Shown piece after piece: positions 1 through 9,785 of a DNA stretch of 64,000 nucleotides (position 1 is its first letter; every line of letters begins with the position of its first letter). The translations under genes and the position numbers were made by a program. The DNA comes from Erythroxylum novogranatense. Its lineage: Eukaryota; Streptophyta; Magnoliopsida; Malpighiales; Erythroxylaceae. The notes under the pieces are model-generated. The model worked only from the letters and a program-made list of their open reading frames with translations, had not been told where the DNA came from and did not search any database. The stretch is from assembly GCA_029891385.1 (NCBI GenBank), contig CM057229.1, forward strand, positions 3,101,001 to 3,165,000. The letters run 5' to 3'.

Positions 1-240
1 AGCATCTCCACGTTGAGTTATGCTCCGTGAAAGTATTCTGATTTGACTAAGCCTACGGGCCAGTATTCTGATTTGACTGAGCCTACGGGCCAGTATTCTG
101 ATTTGACTGAGCCTACGGGCCATTATTCTAATTTGACTGAGCTTACGGGCCAGTGTTATGTTTATATGTGTAGGCACTCGATCACAACGATAAGAACACA
201 TGTGAGTCTTATACCAATGGCTTTATAAGTGAATTTGTAG
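1..240 (+). repeat. LTR-like fragment at the left edge
   Basis: Non-coding. It holds a 30-bp tandem repeat (33-152) and then a stretch around 176-200 (cactcgatcacaacg...) resembling the 'gtcacaacaacg' motif that follows the mini-hairpin arrays in the LTRs further right. I read it as part of the LTR or leader of element A, whose internal region is largely missing before 240. No LTR terminus is visible, so this is an inference from layout. Confidence 0.4.
33..152 (+). repeat. 30-bp tandem repeat, 4 units
   Basis: Four consecutive 30-bp units start at 33, 63, 93 and 123. Units 2 and 3 are identical, unit 1 differs by one base and unit 4 by a few. Each carries a short inverted core (gcctacgggc), like the mini-hairpin units in the other LTRs. 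The repeat keeps one frame open by periodicity only; I see no reason to call it a gene. Confidence 0.9.
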
Positions 241-513
241 CTAGAAATGTTTCAATCAGATAGCTGTTGGAGTTGTAATTGGGAGTAATGGGTTAAAATT
301 TCTGAAAACTCATCAAAGACATAAGCAAAAAGTATGATCTCTATATAATGAATGGAAGGACCTTTTGGACGACATTAATGATGAGGCAATAAGGGAACCA
401 TCGAATAAGTTGGATGATATAAGAAATGGATGGATATATGAGAAACAATACCCCTATCGTATTCAGTGTCAAAGTAAATTTCGAGGACGAAATTTTTATT
501 AGGAGGGTAGAAT
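241..513 (+). other. 3' internal end of element A with polypurine tract
   Basis: No coding domain is recognisable. At 476-493 is the hairpin aatttcgaggacgaaatt, a hallmark just upstream of the PPT in plant Ty3/gypsy elements, followed by the purine-rich aggagggtagaat (501-513) directly before the TG of an LTR at 514. The same arrangement occurs before both downstream C LTRs. It shows that a plus-strand element ended here; its pol is missing from the window. Confidence 0.7.
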
Positions 514-1041
514 TGTAACATCCCGTCACTGATGGGAGCGATATTATAGTAAATTTGGATTGGGTTGTGATTGTGTACATGAACTTCGGTATACATGCAC
601 TAGTGACAATTCCCGGCTTTTGTGTCTTTGTAAAAATATGAAATTGTGTGTTAATTGAATTGGATTGATTTTTGTATTCAGCATTAAATTGCAAAGTGGG
701 TATCGATGAGATGTTCGGTACTGTAGATGAATGTACTATTGACACTCCAATTAAGGATATGACTTAGGAAATTGGTTTTAGCATGACCTATTAAAATTTG
801 GAAAGATTTATGAAAGTCAAAGTAAATGAATGGATTGAATTGGAAATTTGACAGGCATGAAAGTGAATGATTATTTTGAAAGAATTGAATTTCAATTCAG
901 TCCTTAAAAGTTGGACTTTTCTAAATTGAAGGCGTGAAGTTATAAGAATTGTTATATGGGCAATTTGGGTATAGCACTTAAGAGAATAAGGTTTAAGGTT
1001 AAATGAAGAGGGCAAAATGGGCAATTCATAATTTTAAATGG

Positions 1042-1049
1042 TATAAAGA
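1042..1049 (+). promoter_or_regulatory. TATA box of LTR A
   Basis: tataaaga lies 528 bp into the LTR, about 130 bp before the GTAAGT site at 1174. Same relative order as in the other LTRs. Predicted from sequence only. Confidence 0.4.
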
Positions 1050-1900
1050 AAGGGAAATTGGGTTTGAAAATGGGAAAGAAATGAAGATGTCGTGGAAGAA
1101 GAAGATGAAGGGAAGAAGAGTTCAATTTTTGACGAAATCTGGAAGAGTTTAAAGAATTTGTGAGCTAAATCAGGTAAGTTTAAGTATCTTGCCTCTTGAT
1201 TAGTAGATTGATTTATATTTTAAGTGATATAGTTAAAGTTTGGGTTCTGAGATGTTGGGTATATAGGGTTTTCGAAAAATGGTAGATTTTGATGTTTGAG
1301 AGTGGATTTGGTTTGTTAATGGGTTGGAAATTGGTCCGAGAGTGATGTTATAATGCTTAGATGAGTTATGTGTTGAATAAATTGGAAGACTTGGATTAAA
1401 TTGGTTGAAAGACAGATTCGGGAGGCGCAATCGGGCTCGCACGTCGCGACGTGCTCATGTGCACGTTGCGGTGCGCGAATTTGTGCACATCTCGACGAGG
1501 GCGAACGTTTGGATTTTACCGCGGTGAGCTTCTTCACGTCATGTGAGCCATTATTCGAGAAAGTTATGTTTGGTTTTAAGGGTTTATCGTTTATGAAAAA
1601 GAGAAGGGTTAAAACAGTCTGTTAAAGTTCTCAAATTTGGATGGAAGTTTAGTGTAAAGTATGGTTTCGGCATAAAGATAGTCCATATATGTTGGGCAAT
1701 GATTTTTGGATTTCAGAAACAAATTGTATAAATTGAGAGTCTATTGAGTTCTGTTTTGAGGAAAAGTTTAGCGGGAACTATTTCTTTAGTTAGTGCCGGG
1801 AATGTCACGAAAGTGCATAGTACTTATCATTAGATTGCTACATGTGCATTATTGCTGAAATGTACAATATGTTAAAAATATGTGTTCTGATTTATAATAG

Positions 1901-1964
1901 AGGCACTTTTGGAAAGTCAGCCTCAGACATTTCAGAGACCTCCAGGCGTTAGCATTGAAGCCAG
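1901..1964 (+). other. Splice-bounded 64-bp block in LTR A
   Basis: Preceded by tttataatag (acceptor-like) and followed by gtgagtgaccg (donor-like) at 1965. The equivalent position in B, E and F holds a 66-71-bp block with the same borders. Splicing is inferred, not shown. Confidence 0.35.
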
Positions 1965-2302
1965 GTGAGTGACCGAGACGGTTTCCAAAGTATTAAATGT
2001 TATAATTCAGTGATTTAAATTCTTTGAAGTAAAATGATGAGACAGTATTGAATTTGAACTCCGGATCGAAGGTCTGCAGTATTTAAGTGATAGTATACAG
2101 AAATGTTATGAGAATGTGATAGTGTAATTGTGTTTGTGATGTGAAAATCTGGAATAGTTTAGAAATGATTGTGATATATGAATACGATAATAAAGTGATT
2201 GAATTGTGAAACATGTCGTTCATTTATGAACGCAAAATCAGTTAATGAAAGCTGCGACCAAAGCAGCCACTGATCAGAGCTTTCAGCTCAACGTTATAAC
2301 TG

Positions 2303-2856
2303 GGCTTCGAGTCATATAGTGATGCAGAGCTACAAGCACTACTACTGGAAAAGAGCCTTGTGCTCGAAAAGGAAATAGTGCATACCCAGAGAGCTCTCCT
2401 ATCCCTAAGACGCGTGGGAAGTAGTGCATACCCAGAGGGCGATCCTAATCATAAGATTGGTTTAACGATTAATGAGCCCTAAATGGGACAGTTCAGAGCT
2501 ACAAGTTCAATGATTAATGAGCCATTGACAGGACAGTTTTAGAGCGAAAAGTTCAACGATTGATGAGTTAGTGCATACCCAGAGGGCTCTCCTTCCTCTA
2601 AGATGCGTTGGAAGTAGTGCATACCCAGAGGGCTCTCCTACCCCTAAGACGCGCTCAACGATTAATGAGCCCTTGATGGGATAGTTCCAGAGCCTATGGC
2701 TCAACGATTAATGTTCCCTTTTAGGGACAGTATAGATGCTTGGTCATAAAACTGATCATATATCCTATACTACATCTATCACAGTATGAATGCTAGTAAA
2801 ATCATGATAGTACTAGCGTTTACTACCCACTAACCAAAAACTTAACTTACAAGTGT
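2303..2856 (+). repeat. 554-bp direct repeat, copy 1, with 42-47-bp subunits
   Basis: Nearly identical and equal in length to 5289-5842. Contains four copies of gtgcatacccagag (starting 2379, 2424, 2571, 2618), each followed by ctctcc-rich sequence; a further unit lies outside at 2888. Interspersed phrases such as 'atgagcccttgatgggaca' and 'gagcctatggctcaacg' match the mini-hairpin array of other LTRs, so this looks like an LTR mini-hairpin region that expanded by tandem duplication. Confidence 0.8.
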
Positions 2857-5288
2857 CTCTCCCACCTCTAAGACGCATGGGAAGTAGTGCATACCCAGAG
2901 GGCTCTCCTATCCCTAAGACGTGCTCACCGATATAAATTGAATTCTATCTAGACCAATTAGAGGCAAGTACACCCCGTCGACAAGTAATATAAAACGGTG
3001 AGAACCTGATATCGTAGCTAAGGGAAAAATATTTCAACACGTAAGGCACTTAATTTAAATGATGAAAAATTACTCAGACGATCTAAAATTGATTGATTTA
3101 AAAATAAAATAAAGTAAACAAATTAAGAAAATATGAAAATGCAAAGTATGAATTTAAACGACTAGATTTAATCAAATGATAAAAATCGGTTAAGGTATCA
3201 GATTTCAATTGGATTGGACACAAATAAAATTTTAATGGTGGATTGATTTAGGATATCCTTCACTTAAGCAAGTTATACCCAATGTTCATGGTGTTCCCTT
3301 CTCTTCTAAATCCAAGTCACTACTTGGTCCGTAGAAAATTCGGAATAAAAGGCGTTAAATACAAGAAGCCTAAAATTAAGTTTGTTAATTCTAGGTATCC
3401 TCACACAAGATCTTAAGGTTGGTCGACACTTTAGTTTCAAGTATATTGCTTGATTAATTTTCCGACAAATTAAATCCCATTGGTTGTGGCATTCAATCAT
3501 CTAAGGTCTTAATCTAGGTGATCAAGCTAAATTAGGACTAAATATGCATTTAATCAATCAAAAATCAATACCAAAAACATTATCCTAATCCAATATCAAT
3601 CTTAACCTTAACCGAAAAGAAAAATTTACTCACACATATTTATCAATGAAACAAAAATCATGGTCATAATATATGTTTGCATTAATTAAAACACACAATT
3701 AAAATAAATACGAAATAATAAAAATAACAAATTAAAAACACCCCCTTTTTTGCAGCCGACGTAAAAATAAACTTGTTGTTTTTCATGCACTAGCTGACGA
3801 CATAGGAGTCTCCACCAGATAACGTGTTGATCTCTCCACAGCTGTCTCTTTCTTTTCAAGGCCCCCCGCCCCAACGTGGTGAGATGCACCACTCACGTTA
3901 CACCACCAACTAACTTTAATTGTTTTTCTCCACCAGCTAATACACGTCCCTTTTCTTTCCAACCAGTTGCCAACGATTTTTTTTAGCTCACGTTAATTCA
4001 CCAGCTACTTTTGTTGTTCATGCTCTTGTCATCAAGCAACCACCTGCTTCAATGTGAATGGATGGAGAGTATATTTTGAGTGGGTTGTGGCGTGTTTGTT
4101 TGAAATAGGGCTGTGCTCGTTGGTCTATTCCTTCAACAGCTCTCCTCCTTCCTTTAGCTAGGTGTCAACGTCTCAAGCCCTCCAGCCTCAACTTCTAATG
4201 TGTTTTCTTGTTTTTTTGTAAAAATCTTCAACGTCCCAAGCCTCTTTAACTCACGCAGCTGCTTCCTGTTTTTATGTCAATTGCTGCTTGCATGTATTTT
4301 TTAAATCTCAACCCAACTATCTGCCAACATCTGGATGGAGAGGGTATGCTTGATGGCTGTATGTTCAGTGGCTGAAGAAGTAGAGCTCTCCCCTTCTCAC
4401 GTTTCTTTTTCGTTGTATTTAAAACCACCAGCTAACATCTTTCTTCATCTTCACAAGCTCCTTCCAAGTCTCCCACCAACCTAAGCTTCAACATGTCTTT
4501 TCTATTTTTGGTGTAAGTGAATGATGGCTGTCACGTCTTCATCAAGCCACTAGCTTGTAACGTTGATTTTCAGCTTGTGTATATTTAATGGGTGGTCTCT
4601 AACGTAGAAGTCTTTGGTTTTGTGGTGTAACGTTCTTCTCCTCTCCACGCAGCTGCTTCTTTTTCTTTGTCAGCTAATGTATTAATTCTTAATTTTGTCT
4701 TGTACCAGCAGCCAACGTAGACTTCCAAGCCACCATCTTTTTTTGTTTATTCCCCTTCTCTTTTATTCAACATACGACACCTCATTTACTCCTAAATTCA
4801 TGCATAAAAATTTCAATCTCTAACCAGCTGCATGCTTCCTTTGTCTTATGTCTTGATATGACAATTATTTTCCTAGTTCTTAGTCCACCAACGCCACACC
4901 CTCTTTGTCTCCATCTGTTTTTCCTATCTTCTTGTTTGACCAACGCACTCCCAGCTCCACTCTCTTTGCTCTAGCTGCTCATGCACACGCCTCATACACA
5001 GACACAAATCTTTCCACCTTGTTGACTTTGTTCCTAGATTTTCGCCAGCCTTTTCTCTTCTTTTCTGTTGCAACTATCTTCTTGTTTTTAAATTTTTTTA
5101 TGCCAATCCAAATTTAATTTGTTATGTGTAAAGAGCTCTCAATTTGTAACATTTTGCTCTCTTTGTCCAAATCCAATGGTGCCTAAAATTAAAAAAAAAT
5201 AATTTTTAATTAGTGCAATTTAAATATTAAATGGACAATAGTTTAGGAAATTATGTATCAAAAATTAATACAAAAATGTCCATTAACA
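2857..5288. other. Unclassified AT- and pyrimidine-rich segment between direct repeats
   Basis: No gene is supported. The first ~80 bp continue the 42-bp repeat family (unit at 2888). From about 2940 the sequence is unrelated, AT-rich, with no coding domain on either strand. About 3890-5130 is pyrimidine-rich on the plus strand and reuses short words (ccaccag, cagctaa, caacgt) at irregular spacing. No terminal inverted repeats or TSD were recognised, so the origin is unknown. Confidence 0.5.
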
Positions 5289-5842
5289 GGCTTCGAGCCA
5301 TATAGTGATGCAGAGTTACAAGCTCGACTACTGGAAAAGAGCCTTGTGCTCGAAAAGGGAATAGTGCATACCCAGAGGGCTCTCCTATCCTTAAGACGCA
5401 TGAAAAGTAGTGCATACCCAGAGGGCTCTCCTACTCCTAAGATTGGTTTAATGATTAATGAGCCCTAAATGGGACAGTTCAGAGCTACAAGTTTAATGAT
5501 TAATGAGCTCTTGACGGGACAGTTTCAGAGCGAAAAGTTCAACGATTGAAGAGTTAGTGCATACCTAGAGGGCTCTACTACCTCTAAGACACGTGGGAAG
5601 CAGTGCATACCCAGAGGGCTCTCCTACCCCTAAGACGCGCTCAACGATTAATGAGCCCTTGATGGGACAGTTCCAGAGCCTATGACTCAACGATTAATGT
5701 GCCCTTTTAGGGACAGCATAGATGCTTGGTCACAAAACTGATCATATATCCTATACTACATCTATCATAGTATGAATGCTAGTAAAATCATGATAGTACT
5801 AGCGTTTACTACCCACTAACCAAAAACTTAACTTATAAGTGT
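5289..5842 (+). repeat. 554-bp direct repeat, copy 2
   Basis: Same start (ggcttcgag) and end (cttaacttataagtgt) as copy 1, with scattered substitutions. gtgcatacc units start at 5365, 5410, 5558 and 5603. The sequence diverges abruptly at both ends (from 5843: ttacaaagc versus ctctccc in copy 1), which fixes the repeat length. Confidence 0.8.
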
Positions 5843-5852
5843 TTACAAAGCT

Positions 5853-6008
5853 ATGGATGACAAATTAGCTAAAAGTAATAAGGAACTAGTTACTGCTTTA
5901 GCAGTAAATGTTGTTGAACCTCTATTATTTTTATTGCTTACGGTTAAAGATAATGATATGAATGAGAAGATAATTCAATGGACCTTATTATTCCTAACAA
6001 AAAGATGA
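5853..6008 (+). other. Short ORF of unknown nature in the array flank
   Basis: A 51-codon frame from ATG to TGA, lysine-rich at the start (MDDKLAKSNKEL) with a leucine-rich stretch in the middle. I do not recognise it. It lies between the 554-bp repeat and the HSP90-like fragment, in the only part of the window that does not look like an LTR element, so it may be a relic of a host gene or chance. I see nothing further in 6009-6302. Confidence 0.2.
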
Positions 6009-6302
6009 ATGAGCCAACATTAATATGCCAACAACAAACATGTACTCCAAAATAAAACAAATGCAGCAAAGGCCAATTACCTCTAGATATTGCTCCACTT
6101 CAAATGACACCACAGATTAGTGATCTATTGCAGCCGTAGGATGAGCAACCTACAATGTTAAAGAGATTTGCACTGTTAAAGTTGTCAATGTAGAGGGATA
6201 AAAGGCTATAGGTACGAAAATCATAAACATTTAAAACCACTATAAGAAGTGAAGAGAGATACATCATTTTTAGCTGCATGAAACAGTGCAGATTAGATCA
6301 TT

Positions 6303-6338
6303 GAGAAGTTGAAGAAGAAGGGTTATGAAGTCCTCTAC
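6303..6338 (+). pseudogene. HSP90-like fragment (12 codons) at the array boundary
   Basis: The frame reads EKLKKKGYEVLY, closely matching the middle-domain segment of cytosolic HSP90 chaperones that precedes the conserved MVDAIDEY motif. It stops exactly at base 6338, where the first B LTR begins, so the B array appears to have inserted into an HSP90-derived sequence with tctac (6334-6338) as the expected TSD. The sequence before 6303 has an in-frame stop and does not look like HSP90, so this was probably already a gene fragment. The match is short; a chance lysine-rich match is possible. Confidence 0.4.
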
Positions 6339-6339
6339 T

Positions 6340-6420
6340 GTAGCGCCCCCTTATCGTAGGGTATGCACCGAGACCCCCGTAGGTCATTCCGATACATAAC
6401 CCACGATGAGGGTGCACTAC
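6340..6420 (-). other. ~80-bp terminal quasi-palindrome of LTR B1
   Basis: Left arm gtagcgcccccttatcgt and right arm acgatgagggtgcactac are near inverted complements, and the inner part (cgagacccccgtaggtcattccg) folds further. In the element this is the 3' end of U5, next to the PBS. Equivalent positions: 13697-13777, 53519-53599, 60890-60970 (B2-B4), 28779-28859, 39640-39719 (E), 51713-51793 (F). Confidence 0.7.
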
Positions 6421-6924
6421 GAACGATCAATTCTATAAACCTCATGGCATTAATATTAACACCAAAATACTTTCATTTCATAACCTCAAAATAGCATTTA
6501 CAAGAATAACAGTTTCCACAGTTTACACATATATCTTCAAAAAGGAACCGAAATGAAAGCCTAAGCTAGGTCATTCTCAAAATCTAACCCAACTGACCGA
6601 CCTGTGAGCCATAGCCAACGCGCTCACACAGCGGAAAAGTCGAACCCTGGAGCTAGGAGTCTACTATCACTATCCTGAAAAATAATTGCAATGTTGGGTG
6701 AGTTTGCGAACTCAGCGAGAAACCATCATCGATGGTCCACGCAACTCATGCATATACACATAATTTACGAAAATAACATATATCAACACTTTCAGAAAAT
6801 CATATACATTCAATTTCACATTTATAAGGCGTTTCGCCTTTCATACGATTCACATTTGATCATTTCATATGAAAAATGCATATGTGACACTTTTCGGTTA
6901 TTACGTTGTTGTGACCGCGCGCCT

Positions 6925-7050
6925 GAGCTCATTTACATTGAGCCAGTAGCTCTGAATTTTGTTGGGCTTGAAGCCCTGGTACATTGAGCTTGCAGCTTCA
7001 AAATCGTTGGGCTCTAGGCCCTGATGCGTTGAGCTTGAAGCTCTGAAAAT
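6925..7050 (-). repeat. Mini-hairpin array in LTR B1
   Basis: Five units of 22-24 bp, each with a short inverted core alternating between GAGC-N-GCTC and GGGC-N-GCCC types (gagcttgaagctc, gggctctaggccc, gggcttgaagccc, gagccagtagctc), separated by short spacers. Same array in B2 (14289-14413), B3 (54100-54225), B4 (61480-61605), E (28181-28260; 39030-39110) and F (51056-51180). Confidence 0.75.
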
Positions 7051-7345
7051 ACGGTGGCTGCACCGGTCACAGTTGTCAATTATCTGATCATGCCTTTATG
7101 CATGAATGCACATGTTCAATTCACAATAATTGTGTCACAACCTATCACACTATGTCCAATTTCGAATTAAACCAATCAATTTCAATTTTATGCACAATTA
7201 ACACTTCTATAACAATTCCAAATATTTCAGACACCTGTGGTCCGAAATCAATCAAAAACAAACACATAGATCCATCCTTACTCCACATGGCATAGGTGCA
7301 TAAAATGTAACACGTACAGGTTGAGAAACCAACTAGGTTACTCAC

Positions 7346-7413
7346 CTCAGAACTTCTGAGCTACTGTCGGGAAGTCTCATCTATGTCGGATGATCGACGC
7401 TCCACTTAAGCCT
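7346..7413 (-). other. Splice-bounded 68-bp block in LTR B1
   Basis: On the minus strand: acceptor-like ctgattgtttag, then the block (aggcttaagtgg...gaagttctgag), then donor-like gtgagtaacct. The block is 68 bp in all four B LTRs (7346-7413, 14711-14778, 54514-54581, 61896-61963). An upstream donor-like caa|gtaagt lies at 8206-8211, giving a potential ~0.8-kb first intron. RNA evidence is absent. Confidence 0.4.
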
Positions 7414-8456
7414 CTAAACAATCAGAATAATTCAACATTACTAATTTCACAATTTCTAATATTTAATAATTGCATATGTAGAGAATGCGATTGGTGCAAT
7501 ACATGTTATGACATTCCCGATCCTATTCCCAAATCTTCCAATTCAATTCTCTTTTCCTCTACATAATAGCAATTCCTAATACCATAATTCAATTGACTAA
7601 AAACCACTCCAATTGACAAATCACATTCACTAATTAATCGCCATCCGATTTCGAGAATCATAGAATTAAATTCTGAGTTTCCCTCATACCAATTCACAAT
7701 TTTTAGTCTCTAAAGTTCAATTAATCCATAGCCAAACTTATAAGAAATTTAAACCTCCACTTCATTTTTGGACATTTAGGGGTCCTCGCCGCGGCGTCTC
7801 CACAGGTTCGTCGCGACGTCTCCACAGTGGCTCATCGCGACGTATAAGTTTACTCGTCGCGACGTCCAGCTCACCGGTCATCGCGGCGTCTAATTATTTT
7901 CACATCGACGTACGAGCTCTGGTTCATCTTCTCCGATTCTCCTTTTTCAATTCTCTCTCGAAAATTACATCCATAACTTAACTTTTCTCTTTATAAACAC
8001 TCCAAAACAACTCCATATACTAAACACAACTCATTTCGAACCTTAATTCCATCAAAAATCAATTATTCTTCAAACACCCAAATCAAATCAAGAAAATTCA
8101 TCATCCGAAACTCAACCATCTTTCATTCATCAAATACTCTAATCAATCCTCAATATATACCAATTAATCCATAAATCAAACTATCTAAAGCAAGAAGGGA
8201 AGAGAACTTACTTGAAGAAATCTCCAAATCTTCAAAATCATTCCAACCCTAAATCAAGCAACACCCACGGTTTCACCAAATCCCACACCCATGATCAACT
8301 TCTCCAATACCAAGTTTAGGGAATAGAGTAAAGGTGGAGAAGGAAACAATTTTAGCAAGAAGAATCAAGAAGAAAGTGAGCAAAGAGGAGATCACAAAGA
8401 AGAAGAGAAAACCAGCAGGGAGAGAGTATCGTGGAAGGAAATTCAAAAGGTAAGAG

Positions 8457-8464
8457 GTTTTATA
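8457..8464 (-). promoter_or_regulatory. TATA box of LTR B1
   Basis: Minus-strand tataaaac, preserved at 15808-15815 (B2), 55677-55684 (B3) and 63051-63058 (B4), followed by a purine/pyrimidine-skewed leader. This is the likely transcription start region of family B, pointing leftwards. Confidence 0.5.
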
Positions 8465-9023
8465 CGAGGATTTTAAAGCTAAGGGCATGTTTGGCAATTC
8501 ATTTGCCACATGCCCAAATCTTAGGGTCTAAAAATCCAAATTTTTATTCTAATTTTCTCCCAATTTCGCAATGACTATAAATAATAAATCCTAAAATCAA
8601 GACTCAAAATATCCCATGCCAATTGTCAATCAATTTCGGAACCGAAATCCAATTAATCAGTCATTAAGCCATTTTTCCGGTCCGGACCCATTACTCTAAA
8701 AATTCCAGAAAAATTCCTATAAATCCTAAAAATTAGGAAACATATAACCCTATACTCAAATTCCAATTTTCAAACCCCTAAATTCAATTTTCATTCCAAT
8801 TCTCTAATCAAAACCTAATCTGCACAATTATCACTTGATTTTGCACTTTACACAATTAAGTCGGGACATTGTCATACACGTATGTACATATAGATGCTAT
8901 GCAATATTAATCATTTATCAATAATCTAGAGGTTATAAATGCATGTGCAAATTCAAATTATACATGCATCCAATCCTAATCCATCCGAATTACCAATATG
9001 CCCTTCACATCGGTAACGGGATG

Positions 9024-9776
9024 TTACAATTCTCCCCTCCTAAAAAAATTTTCGTCCCGAATTTTCTTACCTGACTGATCGAACAAGTGAGGGTACTGCC
9101 TCCTCATGTGCTCCTCAATCTCCCAAGTCGCCTCCTCAGTGGAGTGGTTCTTCCAAAGGACTTTCACCAATGGAATCACCCTGCTCCTCAACTGCTTGAC
9201 CCGCGATCCCATAATCTGCACCGGCTCTTCGACATAACTCAAATCACTGGCTACCTCGATCTCCTGAGCCGGGATCACATGCGTCGGATCTGATCGAAAT
9301 CTCCGGAGCATGCTCACATGAAAAACGTCATGCAACTGAGACATCTCGCTCGGTAACTCTAATCTATAGGCCAATGGTCCTATCCTCTCGAGGATCTTAT
9401 AAGGACCAATATACCGAGGACTCAACTTGCATTTCCGGCCAAACATCAGAACTCCTCTCCAAGGTGACACTCGTAGGAAAACCCTATCTCCTACATCATA
9501 CTCTATCTCTCTCCGATGCTGATCCACATAACTTTTCTGTCTATCCTGAGTCGCCTTGATGCGACTCCGAATCAACTTTACCTTATCCATAGTGTACTGA
9601 ATCAGCTCGGGATCCTCTAACATCCTCATACCCTCATCATCCCAATAAAGAGGCGATCTACACTGCCGTCCATATAACGCCTCATACGGTGCCATCCCAA
9701 TACTGCTCTGGTACTGGTTATTATAAGCAAACTCCACCAGATCCAAATACTGATCCCATGCACCTCGGAACTCCAA
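9024..9776 (-). pseudogene. B copy 1 integrase C-terminus and chromodomain
   Basis: A 250-codon open frame. Residues ~1-60 are the end of the integrase core region (EFAYNNQYQSSIGMAPYEAL), ~95-155 the GPY/F-type module (LSPRYIGPYKILERIGPLAY), and ~175-235 the chromodomain (VKQLRSRVIPLVKVLWKNH, then EEATWE). A chromodomain fused to integrase marks the chromovirus branch and targets insertion to heterochromatin. The frame's stop TAA lies in the first bases of the LTR. It is cut from the upstream integrase by a TGA at about 9785. Confidence 0.85.
9029..9041 (-). other. Polypurine tract of B copy 1
   Basis: Plus-strand attctcccctcct, i.e. a purine run on the minus strand, directly abutting LTR B1; it primes plus-strand DNA synthesis in LTR elements. 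The hairpin ttcgggacgaa precedes it. Copies 2-4 share a different variant (attatcccttcct) at 16380, 56239 and 63622. Confidence 0.8.
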
Positions 9777-9785
9777 TACACAGGC

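Larger units (their letters stand above)
514..2856 (+). repeat. Partial 3' LTR of element A (Ty3/gypsy)
   Basis: Begins tgtaacatcccgtcac immediately after a PPT, as expected for a Tekay-like LTR. It contains a TATA box (1042-1049), a GTAAGT donor-like site at 1174, a CG-rich island (about 1419-1510) with the palindrome cacgtcgcgacgtg, a splice-bounded block (1901-1964), and from about 2277 a mini-hairpin array expanded into longer repeats. No CA terminus or TSD is found, so the right end is truncated or rearranged at or after 2856. It is related in layout to families B, E and F but is not the same family. Confidence 0.65.
6339..9028 (-). repeat. LTR B1 (3' LTR of B copy 1)
   Basis: 2690 bp, bounded by tgtagcgccccc and gatgttaca, i.e. 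TG...CA on either strand. The left neighbour is the HSP90-like fragment (possible TSD tctac), the right neighbour is the PPT. In element orientation it holds TATA (8457-8464), donor-like site (8206-8211), CG-rich island (about 7788-7915), splice-bounded block (7346-7413), mini-hairpin array (6925-7050), double hairpin (about 6693-6745) and terminal quasi-palindrome (6340-6420). It differs from B2-B4 in a number of shared positions, including the adjacent PPT sequence. Confidence 0.9.

Noticed and set aside
40..152. CRISPR array for the 30-bp repeats at the left edge
   Set aside because: There are no spacers between units, the context is plant LTR DNA, and no cas genes exist in the window.
33..228. 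Repetitive 61-codon open frame with TEPTGQYSDL-like repeats
   Set aside because: The frame exists only because the 30-bp tandem unit is a multiple of three; no start context, no known domain, and it lies in LTR-like DNA.
2303..5842. A short LTR element with the 554-bp repeats as LTRs
   Set aside because: The repeats do not begin TG or end CA, no PBS or PPT adjoins them, and no TSD was found. Kept only as an unexplained repeat pair.
7098..7345. Pairs of 60-70-codon frames on both strands, repeated at 14463, 54266 and 61648
   Set aside because: They recur because the B LTR recurs; differences among copies are not biased to third positions and the frames overlap on both strands. Treated as LTR sequence.
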